Shown: piece by piece, positions 37,227 through 46,388 of the stretch
How the letters are laid out: each line of letters starts with the position of its first letter
Position numbering within the stretch: position 1 is the first letter of the stretch
DNA from: Alphaproteobacteria bacterium
Lineage (GTDB): Bacteria; Pseudomonadota; Alphaproteobacteria; Ferrovibrionales; Ferrovibrionaceae
Assembly: GCA_947473805.1 (NCBI GenBank)
Contig: CANJGB010000027.1
Span: 1-47,901, forward strand
Length of the DNA stretch: 47,901 nt
Direction of reading: 5' to 3'
Program-made: the position numbers and the translations under genes
Notes under the pieces: model-generated
Seen by the model: only the letters and a program-made list of their open reading frames with translations
Databases searched by the model: none
Told to the model about the DNA's origin: nothing

Positions 37227-38144
37227 TCAGCGCGCGCGGACGGGAAACAGGCCCTGCGGCCGTACCGCGAGCGTGATGACCATGAGAAGGTAGATGATCA
37301 TCGAGCCGGCTGCGGCGCCCGCCGTCTGTGCCGCCGAGGCCGGGAGAACCACCTTGAGCAGGTCGGGCAGGAAAGCGCGGGCAAGGGTGTCGAGCAGCCC
37401 GATCGAAAGTGCCGCCACGAACGCGCCGCGCACCGAGCCGATGCCGCCCAGCACGGTGACGACCAGGGCGATGACGAGGATACGCTCGCCCATGCCGCTC
37501 TGCACGGTCAGGATCGGCGCATTGAGGATGCCGGCCAGGCCCGCGAGCATGGCGCCGACGCCGAACACCAGCGAGAACAGGCTCGCCACGTCGATGCCGA
37601 GCGCGCCGGTTATCTCGCGGTCCGACGCGCCCGCGCGGATACGCATGCCTATGCGGGTGCGGCTGATCGTGAACCACAGGCCCAGCGCCACGACGAGGCC
37701 GGCGGCGATGACCAGCAGCCGGTAGGCGGAGTAGGGCACGCCCGGCAGGATTTCCACGCTGGTACGCAGCCAGCCGGGCAGCGCGATGGTCCGACCGGCC
37801 TTGCCCCAGATCACCAGTACGAGATCGTTGAAGAACAGCAGCAGCCCGAAGGTCGCCAGCAGCTGGTCGAGATGCGAGCGGGCGTAAAGCCGGCGCAGGC
37901 AAATGACCTCGACCGCGATGCCGAGCAGCAGCACCGCGGGCAAGGCCAGCAGTGCACCGAGAACGAAACTGCCGGTCCAGTCGATCAGCGTGACCGCGAA
38001 ATAGGCGCCCATCATGTACAGCGAACCGTGCGCCAGGTTGACTAGGTTCATGATGCCGAACACGAGGGTCAGCCCGGCGGCGAGCAGGAACAGCATGAGG
38101 CCCAGCTGCGCGCCGTTCAGAATCTGTTCGAGGGCGAGGATCAT
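37227..38144 (-). CDS. livH: Branched-chain amino-acid-type ABC transporter permease LivH
   Basis: The 305-residue permease has the LivH opening LEQILNGAQLGLMLFLLAAGLTLVFGIMNLVNLAHGSLYMMGAY and about eight transmembrane helices. SDREITGALGIDVASLFSLVFGVGAMLAGLAG is the coupling segment. The gene follows the substrate-binding protein by about 127 bases that hold a paired palindromic repeat, which may reduce expression of the membrane genes relative to the binding protein. Confidence 0.9.
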   Translation of the reverse strand: MILALEQILNGAQLGLMLFLLAAGLTLVFGIMNLVNLAHGSLYMMGAYFAVTLIDWTGSFVLGALLALPAVLLLGIAVEVICLRRLYARSHLDQLLATFGLLLFFNDLVLVIWGKAGRTIALPGWLRTSVEILPGVPYSAYRLLVIAAGLVVALGLWFTISRTRIGMRIRAGASDREITGALGIDVASLFSLVFGVGAMLAGLAGILNAPILTVQSGMGERILVIALVVTVLGGIGSVRGAFVAALSIGLLDTLARAFLPDLLKVVLPASAAQTAGAAAGSMIIYLLMVITLAVRPQGLFPVRAR

Positions 38145-38175
38145 GTCGTTACAAAGGGCACCGGGCCCCGGTCTG

Positions 38176-38253
38176 CCTCACCCTTCGACGGGCTCAGGAT
38201 GAGGAAGACCTCGGCAATATCATTCCTCATGCCGAGCTTGTCGAAGCGTGAGG
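38176..38253. repeat. Paired palindromic dispersed repeat, copy 2
   Basis: Two inverted ~29-base units (38176-38204 and 38225-38253), with the core TTCGACGGGCTCAGGATGAG on the left, lie inside the transporter operon between the binding-protein stop and livH. They could form an mRNA stem of more than 20 pairs with an internal loop, a classic position for a differential-expression hairpin. Confidence 0.85.
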
Positions 38254-38271
38254 ACAGCACAGTTCCGGGTG

Positions 38272-39441
38272 CTACCACTTCATCGGGCACTTGTCGTGGT
38301 GCGGGTCCTGGTGGGCAGTGTAGACGGTTTCGAGCGTGCGGACGGTGAAGTTGCCGGCGGCGTCCTTCACGGTTTCCTGCAGGTAGAAGTTCTGGATCGG
38401 GAACTGGTTGTTGTTGAACTTGAAGTCGCCGCGCACCGACTTGAAGTCGGCCTTGCGCAGCGCGGCACGCAGGGCGTCCTTGTTCGCGGTATTCCCGCCG
38501 GTCTGTTTCAGCGCACCATCGAGCAGCGCAACCGCGTCGTAGCTCTGCGCCGCATAATAGGACGGATAGCGGTTGTGGCGCTGGCGGAAGTCGGCGACGA
38601 ACTTTTTGTTCGCCTCGTTCGGCAGGTCCCACACCCATGACTGCGTGCCGAGCACACCGAGCGCCAGGTCCTTTTGCAGCGGCAGGGTAATGGCATCGAC
38701 GGTGAACGAATTGTAGAGCGGGATCTGGCCCATCAGGCCGGCCTGCGAATATTGCGTCAGGAACTGTGCGCCGTGAGCACCTGGGTAGAAAATCCATACC
38801 GCGTCGGGTTTGGTGCTGCGGATCTTGGCCAGTTCGGCGGAGAAGTCGAGCTGGTCGGGCCAGCGGGTATAGTCCTCGCCCGCGACCTCGCCCTTGAAGG
38901 TCAGCTTCAGGCCGGCGGCCATGTCGCGCCCCGCGGCGTAGTTGCCCGTGACGAGTTGCACCTTCTTCACGCCCCGGCGGTTCAACACCTCGCCCATGGC
39001 CATCGGTGTCTGGTCGTTGTTCCACGAGGTGGAGAAGAAGTTCGGGTTGCACTGCGCGCCGGCGAGCTGTGACGGGCCGGCATTGGCGCTGATCAGGAAG
39101 GTGCCGTTCTCGAGGATCGGCTTGGCCATGGCCAGCAACACGTTCGACCAGATCACGCCGGCGATGACATCGACCTTGTCGGCGCCGATCAGCTTCTGGC
39201 CCTTCTGCTGGCCGATGTCGGGCTTCTGCTCGTCATCCTCGTAGATCACCGTGATCGGGCGGCCGCCCAGTTTGCGGCCGGCATGGTCCAGCGCCAGTTC
39301 CACCGCGTCGCGCATGTCCTGGCCAATGGCGGCATTCGGACCGGTCAGCGTGGTCACGAAGCCCAGCTTGAGGGGCGTCTGCGCCATAGCGGTGGACGCG
39401 AGGAGAGTGCCCAGCAGCACCGCGCCGACGGCGATTTTCAT
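38272..39441 (-). CDS. Periplasmic substrate-binding protein of the Liv-type transporter
   Basis: The 389-residue protein has a signal peptide with cleavage after AMA (MKIAVGAVLLGTLLASTAMA, then QTPLK). A type I periplasmic binding fold follows (LKLGFVTTLTGPNAAIGQDMRDAVELALDHAGRKLGG). It ends in KCPMKW, a common C-terminal signature in this family. The start at 39441 has GGGAGA in front. Ligands of the family include branched-chain amino acids, amides, and aromatic or short-chain acids, so the actual substrate is open. It heads the liv operon. Confidence 0.9.
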   Translation of the reverse strand: MKIAVGAVLLGTLLASTAMAQTPLKLGFVTTLTGPNAAIGQDMRDAVELALDHAGRKLGGRPITVIYEDDEQKPDIGQQKGQKLIGADKVDVIAGVIWSNVLLAMAKPILENGTFLISANAGPSQLAGAQCNPNFFSTSWNNDQTPMAMGEVLNRRGVKKVQLVTGNYAAGRDMAAGLKLTFKGEVAGEDYTRWPDQLDFSAELAKIRSTKPDAVWIFYPGAHGAQFLTQYSQAGLMGQIPLYNSFTVDAITLPLQKDLALGVLGTQSWVWDLPNEANKKFVADFRQRHNRYPSYYAAQSYDAVALLDGALKQTGGNTANKDALRAALRKADFKSVRGDFKFNNNQFPIQNFYLQETVKDAAGNFTVRTLETVYTAHQDPHHDKCPMKW

Positions 39442-39505
39442 TGTGTATCTCCCTGTTCGACTACGTTCGATGTTCGTTTGATTGCGCGCAAGACTAGAGC
39501 AGCTG

Positions 39506-39928
39506 TCAGTCAAAATCGATGCGCCCGCCGCGCTTGTCCTTGATGCCGGCGCGGCGCTTCTTGGCGTCGAGCCGGTTGAGCTTCTGGCCGCGCGGCGTGC
39601 GGGTGGCAATGCGGCGGATGACGGGCGTGGCGGCCTGGCGAATCAGCTCGACCAGGCGCTCGATGGCGTCGCGCCGGTTGGCCTCCTGGGTCCGGTGACG
39701 GCGCGCCTCGAGCAGGATGGTGCCGGTCTGATCCATGCGCCGGCCGGCAAGGGTGCGCAGCCGGGCTTTCACGGCATCGCTCAGGTGTGGCGAGCCCATG
39801 GCGTCGAATCGCATCTGCACGGCGCTGGCGACCTTGTTGACGTTCTGGCCGCCGGGACCGGCGCTGCGAATGAACCGGAAGGTCAGGTCCGATTCGGGAA
39901 TCGCGATGCGGGGCGTGATCTCGATCAT
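39506..39928 (-). CDS. arfB: Peptidyl-tRNA hydrolase ArfB (ribosome rescue)
   Basis: ArfB frees ribosomes stalled on mRNAs without a stop codon. The 140 residues (same length as E. coli ArfB/YaeJ) have the catalytic GGQ in IRSAGPGGQNVNKVASAV (about 20-37). The highly basic C-terminal tail (RGQKLNRLDAKKRRAG) enters the empty mRNA channel. With prfB this is the second GGQ-type factor in the window. It stands alone, upstream of the liv unit on the same strand. Confidence 0.92.
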   Translation of the reverse strand: MIEITPRIAIPESDLTFRFIRSAGPGGQNVNKVASAVQMRFDAMGSPHLSDAVKARLRTLAGRRMDQTGTILLEARRHRTQEANRRDAIERLVELIRQAATPVIRRIATRTPRGQKLNRLDAKKRRAGIKDKRGGRIDFD

Positions 39929-40039
39929 GTCCTAGCGATAGCCGAAGGCGGCGGCGGGCGAAAGCATTGCGTCGTTTCTCCGGACGGCGATTTCTGCTAT
40001 GGCTGGGGGCGAGAGGACGGACGCATACGAGGGCTTGTT

Positions 40040-40564
40040 ATGAAGACGACGCGGCGCACCCTTTTCCTGCTCGGCCTCCTGGCACTGGGCGCCTGCAACG
40101 CTATGGGTTCGGGCAGTTCCGACACCGGCGCGCCGGCGGCACCTGTCGGCCAGATTTCGGGCATCGCCCTGCCGTCCGGCCACACGGTTGACCAGTCGAA
40201 CAGTCTCGTCCTGGGTGAAGGCGACCGCTGGACCGGCCGCTACACCTACACGCAGAATTCCAAGCCTGCCGACATGCTGGATTATTACCGGCGCGAAATG
40301 CCGTCATACGGCTGGACCGAGATTTCGGTCGTCCGCGCGGAGACCAGCGTGCTGACCTTCCAGTCGCCCTCGACGCAGCGGCTGGCCACCGTCCAGATCA
40401 CCCCGCGCACCCTGTTCGGGTCGCGTGTCAGCATCACGGTCGCGCCCGTGACCGGGAGCGGCGGCGCGATGCCGGCGCCGTCGGGACTGGCCCCGCGCAG
40501 CGACGTGCAGCCAGCGCCGCCCGCCGCGCCGCGCGGCAGCGTCAGCATCGAACCGCTGAAGTAA
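40040..40564 (+). CDS. Hypothetical lipoprotein, 174 aa
   Basis: The protein opens with a lipoprotein signal peptide and lipobox LALGAC (cysteine near residue 20). A small conserved-looking domain (YTQNSKPADMLDYYRREMPSYGWTEIS) follows, then a long Pro/Ala-rich C-terminal region. The middle part resembles domains of unassigned periplasmic proteins that read 'YY...M...GW'. GAGGG lies 9 bases before the ATG. It is divergent from arfB. Exact role is unknown. Confidence 0.72.
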   Translation: MKTTRRTLFLLGLLALGACNAMGSGSSDTGAPAAPVGQISGIALPSGHTVDQSNSLVLGEGDRWTGRYTYTQNSKPADMLDYYRREMPSYGWTEISVVRAETSVLTFQSPSTQRLATVQITPRTLFGSRVSITVAPVTGSGGAMPAPSGLAPRSDVQPAPPAAPRGSVSIEPLK

Positions 40565-40580
40565 CGCAGCCCTCAAAATG

Positions 40581-40603
40581 AAAAGGCCCGCCAGAGGCGG
40601 GCC
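40581..40603 (-). terminator. Intrinsic terminator of the DEAD-box helicase gene
   Basis: Read on the minus strand, GGCCCGCC and GGCGGGCC form an 8-bp stem with a 3-base loop, followed by TTTTCATTTT. It lies 25 bases after the helicase stop and also 20 bases after the convergent lipoprotein stop. Confidence 0.8.
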
Positions 40604-40627
40604 GTGATCAGTCCTGGTCGGTCGTTG

Positions 40628-42181
40628 CTAGGAGCGGCGCTGCGCCGGGCGCATCATGAAAGCCGGCATGTGGTCGCCCATGCCGACGACCGCACGGTCG
40701 GGACCGTCATCGCGGTCACGATTGCGCTCACGCTCGCGCTCGCGCGGCGGGCGGGGATTGCGCGGCTTGTCCTCACGCGGCGCATCCTCGACGGCGCGCA
40801 GGGCGGGACGTTCGCGGTGACGCGGCGCGCGGGGCTTGTCCTCGACCGGCACTGCGACGGGCGCGGCGACGGGGGCCTCGGCGGCAATTTCTGCGGTAGC
40901 GACGGGCTCGCTGCTCTCCGTGGCAACCGGCGCTGGGGCTGCAGCACTTTCACGGCGGCGCGGGGCACGCTTGCGCGGGGCGCGTTCGCGGCGGGCCGGC
41001 GCTTCGGCGGAGGTCTCGCCAGCAGGCGCTTCGGCACCGGCTTCAACGGCCGGCGCCGCTTCGCCGTCCAGATTGACCATGGGGATCGGCTTGCCGATCA
41101 GGCGCACGATGGCGTTGACGAATTTGTCGTCGTCGGACGTGGCCAGGGTATAGGCGTGGCCCTTCATGCCCGCGCGACCGGTACGGCCGATGCGGTGGAC
41201 GTAATCCTCGGCATGGATCGGCACGTCGTAATTGAACACGTGGCTCAGACCCTTGACGTCAAGGCCGCGGGCGGCGACGTCGGACGCGACCAGGATGGTG
41301 ATGCCACCGGTCTTGAACCGCTCCAGCGTCTCCATGCGGATGGCCTGGGCCAGGTCGCCGTGCAGCGGCGCGGCGTTGACGCCCTGCTGCGACAGCGCCT
41401 TGGCCAGCATGTCCACATCGCGCTTGCGATTGCAGAAGATGATGGCGTTGGAGACGCTCTCGTGGGCGATCAGCTTCAGGATCGCGTCGGGCTTGCGGCG
41501 CGACGACGACACCATGATCATCGCCTGCTCGACATTGTCATTGGTCGACGACTGGCGGGCGACGGCGATTTCCTTCGGATTGGTCAGGAAGCTGTCGGCC
41601 AGGCGGCGGATTTCCGGCGGCATGGTGGCAGAGAAGAACAGGGTCTGGCGCAGCGGCGGCAGCAGCTTCACGATCCGCTCGACGTCGGGCATGAAGCCCA
41701 TGTCCATCATGCGGTCGGCCTCGTCGATGACGAGGATCTGGACGCCGCCCAGCATGACTCCGCCGCGCTCGAAATGGTCGAGCAGGCGGCCAGGGGTGGC
41801 GATCAGCACGTCGACGCCGCGGTCGAGCTTCTTCTCCTGGTCGGAGAACGAGACGCCGCCGATCAGCAGCGCCATCGAGAGCTTGGAATACTTGCCGTAC
41901 TTGTCGAAGCTGTGGGCGACCTGGTCGGCCAGTTCGCGGGTCGGTTCCAGGATCAGCGCGCGGGGCATGCGGGCGCGGGCGCGACCGCCCGACAGCATGT
42001 CGATCATCGGCAGGGTGAACCCGGCCGTCTTGCCGGTACCGGTCTGCGCGGCGCCGACAAGGTCGCGGCCCTGCAGCACGACAGGGATCGCCTGCGCCTG
42101 GATCGGCGTAGGCGTTTCATAGCCGGCTTCGGCGACGGCCTTCAGGACTTCGTCGCTCAGTCCAAGTTCGGAAAAGGTCAT
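40628..42181 (-). CDS. DEAD-box RNA helicase (RhlE-like)
   Basis: This 517-residue ATP-dependent RNA helicase has the Q motif (ELGLSDEVLKAVAEAGYETPTPIQ), motif I AQTGTGKT, PTRELADQ, DEADRMMDMG, SAT, ARGLDVKG and HRIGRTGRAG. The helicase core ends near residue 375. The remaining about 140 residues are an Ala/Glu/Arg-rich low-complexity tail with RERERERNRDRDDG, probably RNA-binding. The ATG at 42181 begins MTFSELGLSD. A strong promoter and a leader of about 55 bases lie upstream. RhlE-type helicases act in ribosome assembly, RNA decay and cold adaptation. Confidence 0.92.
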   Translation of the reverse strand: MTFSELGLSDEVLKAVAEAGYETPTPIQAQAIPVVLQGRDLVGAAQTGTGKTAGFTLPMIDMLSGGRARARMPRALILEPTRELADQVAHSFDKYGKYSKLSMALLIGGVSFSDQEKKLDRGVDVLIATPGRLLDHFERGGVMLGGVQILVIDEADRMMDMGFMPDVERIVKLLPPLRQTLFFSATMPPEIRRLADSFLTNPKEIAVARQSSTNDNVEQAMIMVSSSRRKPDAILKLIAHESVSNAIIFCNRKRDVDMLAKALSQQGVNAAPLHGDLAQAIRMETLERFKTGGITILVASDVAARGLDVKGLSHVFNYDVPIHAEDYVHRIGRTGRAGMKGHAYTLATSDDDKFVNAIVRLIGKPIPMVNLDGEAAPAVEAGAEAPAGETSAEAPARRERAPRKRAPRRRESAAAPAPVATESSEPVATAEIAAEAPVAAPVAVPVEDKPRAPRHRERPALRAVEDAPREDKPRNPRPPRERERERNRDRDDGPDRAVVGMGDHMPAFMMRPAQRRS

Positions 42182-42241
42182 TAATTCTGCGCTTTTGTGG
42201 CACGTCGCCCGCACAGGCGGACGGAATCCAATGCTGCCGGG

Positions 42242-42269
42242 AACATAAAGATGGATCGTCGTTTGTCAA
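42242..42269 (-). promoter_or_regulatory. Promoter of the DEAD-box helicase
   Basis: On the minus strand TTGACA (42269-42264), 16 bases and TATGTT (42247-42242) form a near-consensus promoter. The predicted leader has a GC-rich hairpin just before the helicase start. Confidence 0.6.
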
Positions 42270-42273
42270 CCCA

Positions 42274-43008
42274 ATGTTGCGATGCAAAACTGACTATGTG
42301 ACCGAATCAACCGCTACCGATCTGCTTCTCATCCCCGGACTGCTGCTGTCCGCCGACCTCTGGGCGGGGCAGGTGGCGGGCCTGGCGGACCTATGCAACC
42401 CGCAGGTCACGATGGCCCAGACGGAGCATGACAGTATCCCGGCCATGGCCGCGGCGATCCTGGCCAGGGCGCCGCCGCACTTCGCCCTGGCTGGCATGTC
42501 CATGGGTGGCTATGTGGCGCTGGAGATCGTGGCGCAGGCGCCGACGCGGGTGACCCGGCTGGCCCTGGTCGATACCAGCGCGCGGGCCGATACGCCCGAG
42601 GGGCGCACCCAGCGGCTGGCGCTGATCCGGCAGTCGCAGTTCGGCACTTTTACCGGCCTGTCGCGCCTCACCTTTGGCCAATGGGTGCATCCCGAGCGCG
42701 CCCGCGACGCCGAACTGTTCGGACGGGTAAAGGCGATGACCATGACACTGGGCCGCGACGTGTTCGTCCGCCAGCAGACTGCCGCGGTGAACCGGACCGA
42801 TTACCGCCCGGGCCTGCACAAGATCGCCTGCCCGACGGTCGTGCTGTGCGGCCGCGAGGACCGGGTGACGCCATTGCCCCACGCCGAGGAAATGGCTGAG
42901 GCGATCACCGGCGCGCGGCTGGAGGTGATCGAGCATTGCGGCCACCTGTCGCCGCTGGAACAGCCGGAGGCTGTCACCTCGGTGTTGCGGGATTGGCTGC
43001 AGGCCTAG
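42274..43008 (+). CDS. Alpha/beta hydrolase
   Basis: The 244-residue alpha/beta hydrolase has an oxyanion segment LLLIPGLLLSADLW, the nucleophile elbow GMSMGGYVALE, the acidic residue in CGREDRVTP and the catalytic histidine in EHCGHLSPLEQP. It resembles esterase/lyase-type members without a defined substrate. The ATG at 42274 lacks a clear ribosome binding site; a GTG at 42298 is an alternative. It diverges from the helicase and its end overlaps the convergent lipoprotein by 4 bases. Confidence 0.82.
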   Translation: MLRCKTDYVTESTATDLLLIPGLLLSADLWAGQVAGLADLCNPQVTMAQTEHDSIPAMAAAILARAPPHFALAGMSMGGYVALEIVAQAPTRVTRLALVDTSARADTPEGRTQRLALIRQSQFGTFTGLSRLTFGQWVHPERARDAELFGRVKAMTMTLGRDVFVRQQTAAVNRTDYRPGLHKIACPTVVLCGREDRVTPLPHAEEMAEAITGARLEVIEHCGHLSPLEQPEAVTSVLRDWLQA

Positions 43009-43568
43009 CAGCTGGGGTCGTTGCAGAAGCCGCCAACGCTGGGGTCGCGGATCGGGATCAGCTGCGCCAGCATGACGTACATGAACTGCTGGAAGCCCCT
43101 GTCGTCGGGGCTGGCGGCGACCGGGCCGACGCCGCGTACCGAGGTCATGGCTTCGTTGAAGATGCAGTAGGTGGCGGCAACGGGCATGCGCTGGCCGGGT
43201 GCCGCGACGTGCGCCGGCTGGGGTGCCGCGCCGGCACAGACGGCATCGCCGGAATCACCGGGGAAGGCGGGGCCGAAGTTCAGCACTACGCGATAGTCCC
43301 TGGGCGTGGCTGGCGACGGCGTCACGGTCATCCGCCTGGCGACCCAATCGGGCACCGGCACTGCTTTCGCCACCGCCTCGGGCGTCACGCCCGTGCCGAA
43401 TGGCGCGCCGCGGATTTCGGCGAGCAGCTCGCCATTGCTGCCGGCCCATTCTGCAATGCCGCTGCGATACTTGGTCAGGTTCGGGGGATAGACGACGGAG
43501 TCACCGAAGCCGGCGCAGGCGGCAACGGAAACGGTCACAAGGCCCAGCAGTGCGGCACGGCGCATCAC
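43005..43568 (-). CDS. Hypothetical lipoprotein, 187 aa
   Basis: A signal peptide with lipobox VAAC (cysteine at residue 18) begins the protein. The mature part is proline/alanine-rich with a central PRDYRVVLNFGPAF and four more cysteines, including a C-terminal CNDPSC. I do not recognise the family. The 16-base spacing after parE suggests co-transcription. Confidence 0.68.
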   Translation of the reverse strand: MMRRAALLGLVTVSVAACAGFGDSVVYPPNLTKYRSGIAEWAGSNGELLAEIRGAPFGTGVTPEAVAKAVPVPDWVARRMTVTPSPATPRDYRVVLNFGPAFPGDSGDAVCAGAAPQPAHVAAPGQRMPVAATYCIFNEAMTSVRGVGPVAASPDDRGFQQFMYVMLAQLIPIRDPSVGGFCNDPSC

Positions 43569-43583
43569 GGCCTCCTTCGGCAG

Positions 43584-45548
43584 CTACACGTCCAGTTCGG
43601 TAACGAAGCTCGCGTTTTCCTGAATGAACTGGAAGCGCAATTCTGGCTTGCGACCCATGAGGCTTTCAACGCGGTTTTCGGTCGCGGCCAGGTCCTCAGG
43701 CGGGATCATCACCTTGAGCAAGGTCCGGGCCTTCCGGTTCATCGTGGTTTCCTTAAGCTGGGCCGCAGGCATTTCCCCCAAGCCTTTGAATCTGCTTATA
43801 TCTACCTTGGCGTTCGCGCGGAATTCGGACTTCAGCAACTCGTCCTTGTGGGCGTCGTCGCGGGCGTAAATCGTCTTGCCGCCCTGGGTCAGCCGGTACA
43901 GCGGTGGCTGCGCCAGATACAGGTGGCCCTTTTCGATCAGGCGCGGCATCTGCCGGTAGAAGAACGTCATCAGCAGCGAGGCGATGTGGGCGCCGTCCAC
44001 GTCGGCGTCGGTCATGATGATGACCTTCTCGTAGCGCAGGTCCTCGTCCTTGTATTTGACGCCGGAGCCGCAGCCGAGGGCGAGGATCAGGTCGGACAGT
44101 TCCTGGTTGGCCATCAGCTTGTCGAGGCCGGCGCTGGCGACGTTCAGGATCTTGCCGCGCAGCGGCAGGATGGCCTGGGTCTCGCGGTCGCGGCCCTGCT
44201 TGGCCGAACCGCCGGCGCTGTCGCCCTCGACGATGAAAATTTCGGTCCCCTCGGCGGCGTCGCGCGAACAATCGGCCAGCTTGCCGGGCAGGCGCAGCTT
44301 GCGGGTGGCGGTCTTGCGGCCGACCTCCTTCTCCTGCTTGCGGCGCAGGCGGTCCTCGGCGCGCTCGATGATGCGCGCCAGCAGGCGGTTGGCCATGTCG
44401 GGCGCGCCGGACAGCCAGTGGTCGAAATGGTCCTTGATGACGGTTTCGACCAGGCGGGTCGCCTCGGGCGTCGCCAGCTTTTCCTTGGTCTGGCCCTGGA
44501 ATTGCGGGTCGCGGATGAAGATCGAGAGCAGGGCGGCGGTGCCACCGACCACGTCCTCGGCAGTGACCTGTGCGGCCCGGCGGTTGCCCACCAGTTCGCC
44601 GTAGTCGCGCATCGCCCGCGACAGGGCGGCGCGCATGCCGGCCTCGTGGCTGCCGCCTTCGGGCGTCGGCACCGTGTTGCAGTACGACGAGAAGAAGCCT
44701 TCGCCGTCGTCTGGCCAGTGCGCGGCCCATTCGGCGCGGCCGCGGCCATCGGGGAAGTCGGCACGGCCGGCGAACGGCGTCGGCGTCACCGTCTCGCGCC
44801 CCTCAAGCGAGGCGTTCAGGAAGTCGGTCAGGCCGCCGGGGAAGTGCAGCACGGCCTCGGCGGGGGCGTCGCTGCCGGCGACGGCCTTTTCCTGGCATTT
44901 CCAGCGGATCTCGACGCCCGGATAGAGATAGGCCTTCGAGCGCGCCATCTTGTACAGGCGCGGCGCCGAGAAGGCGGCCCCCTTGCCGAAGATCTGCGCG
45001 TCGGGATGGAAGCGGATGGTGGTGCCGCGGCGGTTCGGTGCCGGGCCAACCTTCTTCAATTTCGTGACCGGCGCGCCGCGCTCGTAATCCTGCCGCCACA
45101 GCTCACGTTCGCGCGCGACCTCGACGATCAGCTTGTCGGACAGCGCATTGACGACCGAGACGCCGACGCCGTGCAGGCCGCCGGCGGTCTCGTAGACCTT
45201 GTCGGAGAACTTGCCGCCGGAGTGCAGCGTGGTGAGGATCACCTCCAGCGCCGACTTGTCCTTGTACTTCGGGTGCTTGTCGATCGGGATGCCGCGGCCG
45301 TTGTCGGCCACTGACAGGCTGCCATCTTCGTGCAGCTCGACCTCGATGCGGTCGGCATGGCCGGCTACGGCCTCGTCCATACTGTTGTCCAGCACCTCGG
45401 CGAACAGGTGGTGCAGCGCGCGCTCGTCGGTGCCGCCGATATACATGCCGGGCCGGCGGCGCACCGGTTCCAATCCCTCCAGGACCTCGATGTCCTTGGC
45501 GGAATAGGATTTGGCGGCGGCCGGCTTGGCGCGGAACAGGTCTGACAT
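43584..45548 (-). CDS. parE: DNA topoisomerase IV subunit B
   Basis: ParE is the ATPase subunit of topoisomerase IV, which separates daughter chromosomes. The 654 residues have the GHKL ATPase ([37 protein letters not shown]), a transducer domain and the TOPRIM domain ([39 protein letters not shown]). The C-terminal segment RFKGLGEMP completes it. The length and the [11 protein letters not shown] sequence favour ParE over the longer GyrB. The ATG at 45548 (MSDLFRAKP) is used. parC is not in the window. Confidence 0.93.
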   Translation of the reverse strand: MSDLFRAKPAAAKSYSAKDIEVLEGLEPVRRRPGMYIGGTDERALHHLFAEVLDNSMDEAVAGHADRIEVELHEDGSLSVADNGRGIPIDKHPKYKDKSALEVILTTLHSGGKFSDKVYETAGGLHGVGVSVVNALSDKLIVEVARERELWRQDYERGAPVTKLKKVGPAPNRRGTTIRFHPDAQIFGKGAAFSAPRLYKMARSKAYLYPGVEIRWKCQEKAVAGSDAPAEAVLHFPGGLTDFLNASLEGRETVTPTPFAGRADFPDGRGRAEWAAHWPDDGEGFFSSYCNTVPTPEGGSHEAGMRAALSRAMRDYGELVGNRRAAQVTAEDVVGGTAALLSIFIRDPQFQGQTKEKLATPEATRLVETVIKDHFDHWLSGAPDMANRLLARIIERAEDRLRRKQEKEVGRKTATRKLRLPGKLADCSRDAAEGTEIFIVEGDSAGGSAKQGRDRETQAILPLRGKILNVASAGLDKLMANQELSDLILALGCGSGVKYKDEDLRYEKVIIMTDADVDGAHIASLLMTFFYRQMPRLIEKGHLYLAQPPLYRLTQGGKTIYARDDAHKDELLKSEFRANAKVDISRFKGLGEMPAAQLKETTMNRKARTLLKVMIPPEDLAATENRVESLMGRKPELRFQFIQENASFVTELDV

Positions 45549-45681
45549 TGGTACTCGCGGGTGCGGAGAGGCGCGCTGAATATAGGGCCAAGTACCGCAA
45601 AGCAACAACAAGATGTAGCTAAATCACAGGAAAGAGGCGCAAGCCATTGATTTTCTTCGCACGACACCGCAAGTTCCAGCC

Positions 45682-46071
45682 ATGAACATCACACTGCACC
45701 CCGGCCGGGGCGACCCGGTGATTCGCACCATGCCCCGTCCATCCGACGTCAACGCCAGCGGCGACATCTTCGGCGGCTGGGTCCTGTCGCAGATGGATAT
45801 TGCCGGCGGCATCGTCGCCTCGGCCCGGGCCAGCGGCCGGGTGGCGACGGTGGCGATCAATGCCATGCGCTTCAACGAGGCGATCCATGTCGGCGACATC
45901 GTCTCGATCTATGGCGCGGTGGTGAAGGTGGGCCGCACGTCGATGACGGTGAGGCTGGAAACGCTGGTGCACCGCCGGAACGACCAGCGCGAAATCCTGG
46001 TGACCGAGGGCGTGTTCACCTTCGTCGCGATCGACGGGAACGGGCGCCCGCGCCCGGTGGAGGGCGGCTGA
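45682..46071 (+). CDS. Acyl-CoA thioesterase (YciA-like hotdog protein)
   Basis: The 129-residue hotdog-fold enzyme hydrolyses acyl-CoAs. PRPSDVNASGDIFGGWVLSQMDIAGGI contains the catalytic aspartate of the YciA family. NAMRFNEAIHVGDIVSIYG and the VTEGVFTFVAID strand are conserved. It is divergent from parE and overlaps the start of the small membrane protein (TGATG). Confidence 0.88.
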   Translation: MNITLHPGRGDPVIRTMPRPSDVNASGDIFGGWVLSQMDIAGGIVASARASGRVATVAINAMRFNEAIHVGDIVSIYGAVVKVGRTSMTVRLETLVHRRNDQREILVTEGVFTFVAIDGNGRPRPVEGG

Positions 46072-46307
46072 TGTATTTGCGCCTGTTCATCGCCATTGCC
46101 AGTGTCCTGGCCGCCGCGATTCTCGTCGGCGTGTTCGCGGTCAGCCTGTTGCTGGCGGTCCTGGTCCTGCTGCCGGTCGCGGTGGTCGCCATCTGGCTGG
46201 CGCGCCGTCTGGGCGGCCCGCCGCCGCATCGCGCCGACATGACCATCATCGAAGGCGATTACCGCGTCGAGGAACCCGGCAAGCTGCCGCCGGAGCGGAA
46301 GGACTGA
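46071..46307 (+). CDS. Small membrane protein, 78 aa
   Basis: The 78 residues contain one long or two tightly packed hydrophobic helices (about 4-44), a basic turn (WLARRLGG) and a polar tail ending EEPGKLPPERKD. I know no named family. The ATG overlaps the thioesterase stop, so the two are translationally coupled. Confidence 0.65.
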   Translation: MYLRLFIAIASVLAAAILVGVFAVSLLLAVLVLLPVAVVAIWLARRLGGPPPHRADMTIIEGDYRVEEPGKLPPERKD

Positions 46308-46315
46308 GGCGTCCG

Positions 46316-46385
46316 CCTCACCCTTCGACAAGCTCAGGATGAGGCTACTGAAGCATTCCTCATGCTGAGCCGTCGAAGCGTGAGG
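46316..46385. repeat. Paired palindromic dispersed repeat, copy 3
   Basis: Inverted units at 46316-46344 (core TTCGACAAGCTCAGGATGAG) and 46358-46385 lie between convergent genes. The right unit is one base shorter than its counterparts (GAGCCGTCGAAG in place of GAGCTTGTCGAAG). It belongs to the family at 33611 and 38176. Confidence 0.85.
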
Positions 46386-46388
46386 GCA

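Noticed and set aside
35612-37276. Plus-strand open frame of 554 aa across livG/livM
   Set aside because: It is the shadow of livG and livM on the opposite strand, with low-complexity Arg/Ala/Asp/Gln-rich sequence and no domain.
40604-42184. Plus-strand open frame of 526 aa across the helicase
   Set aside because: It is a shadow of the DEAD-box gene, without recognisable motifs and with Gly/Arg/His/Asp-rich low complexity.
42936-45314. Plus-strand open frame of 792 aa across parE
   Set aside because: It is antisense to parE, which has complete GHKL and TOPRIM motifs; the frame is open because of GC-rich codon usage.
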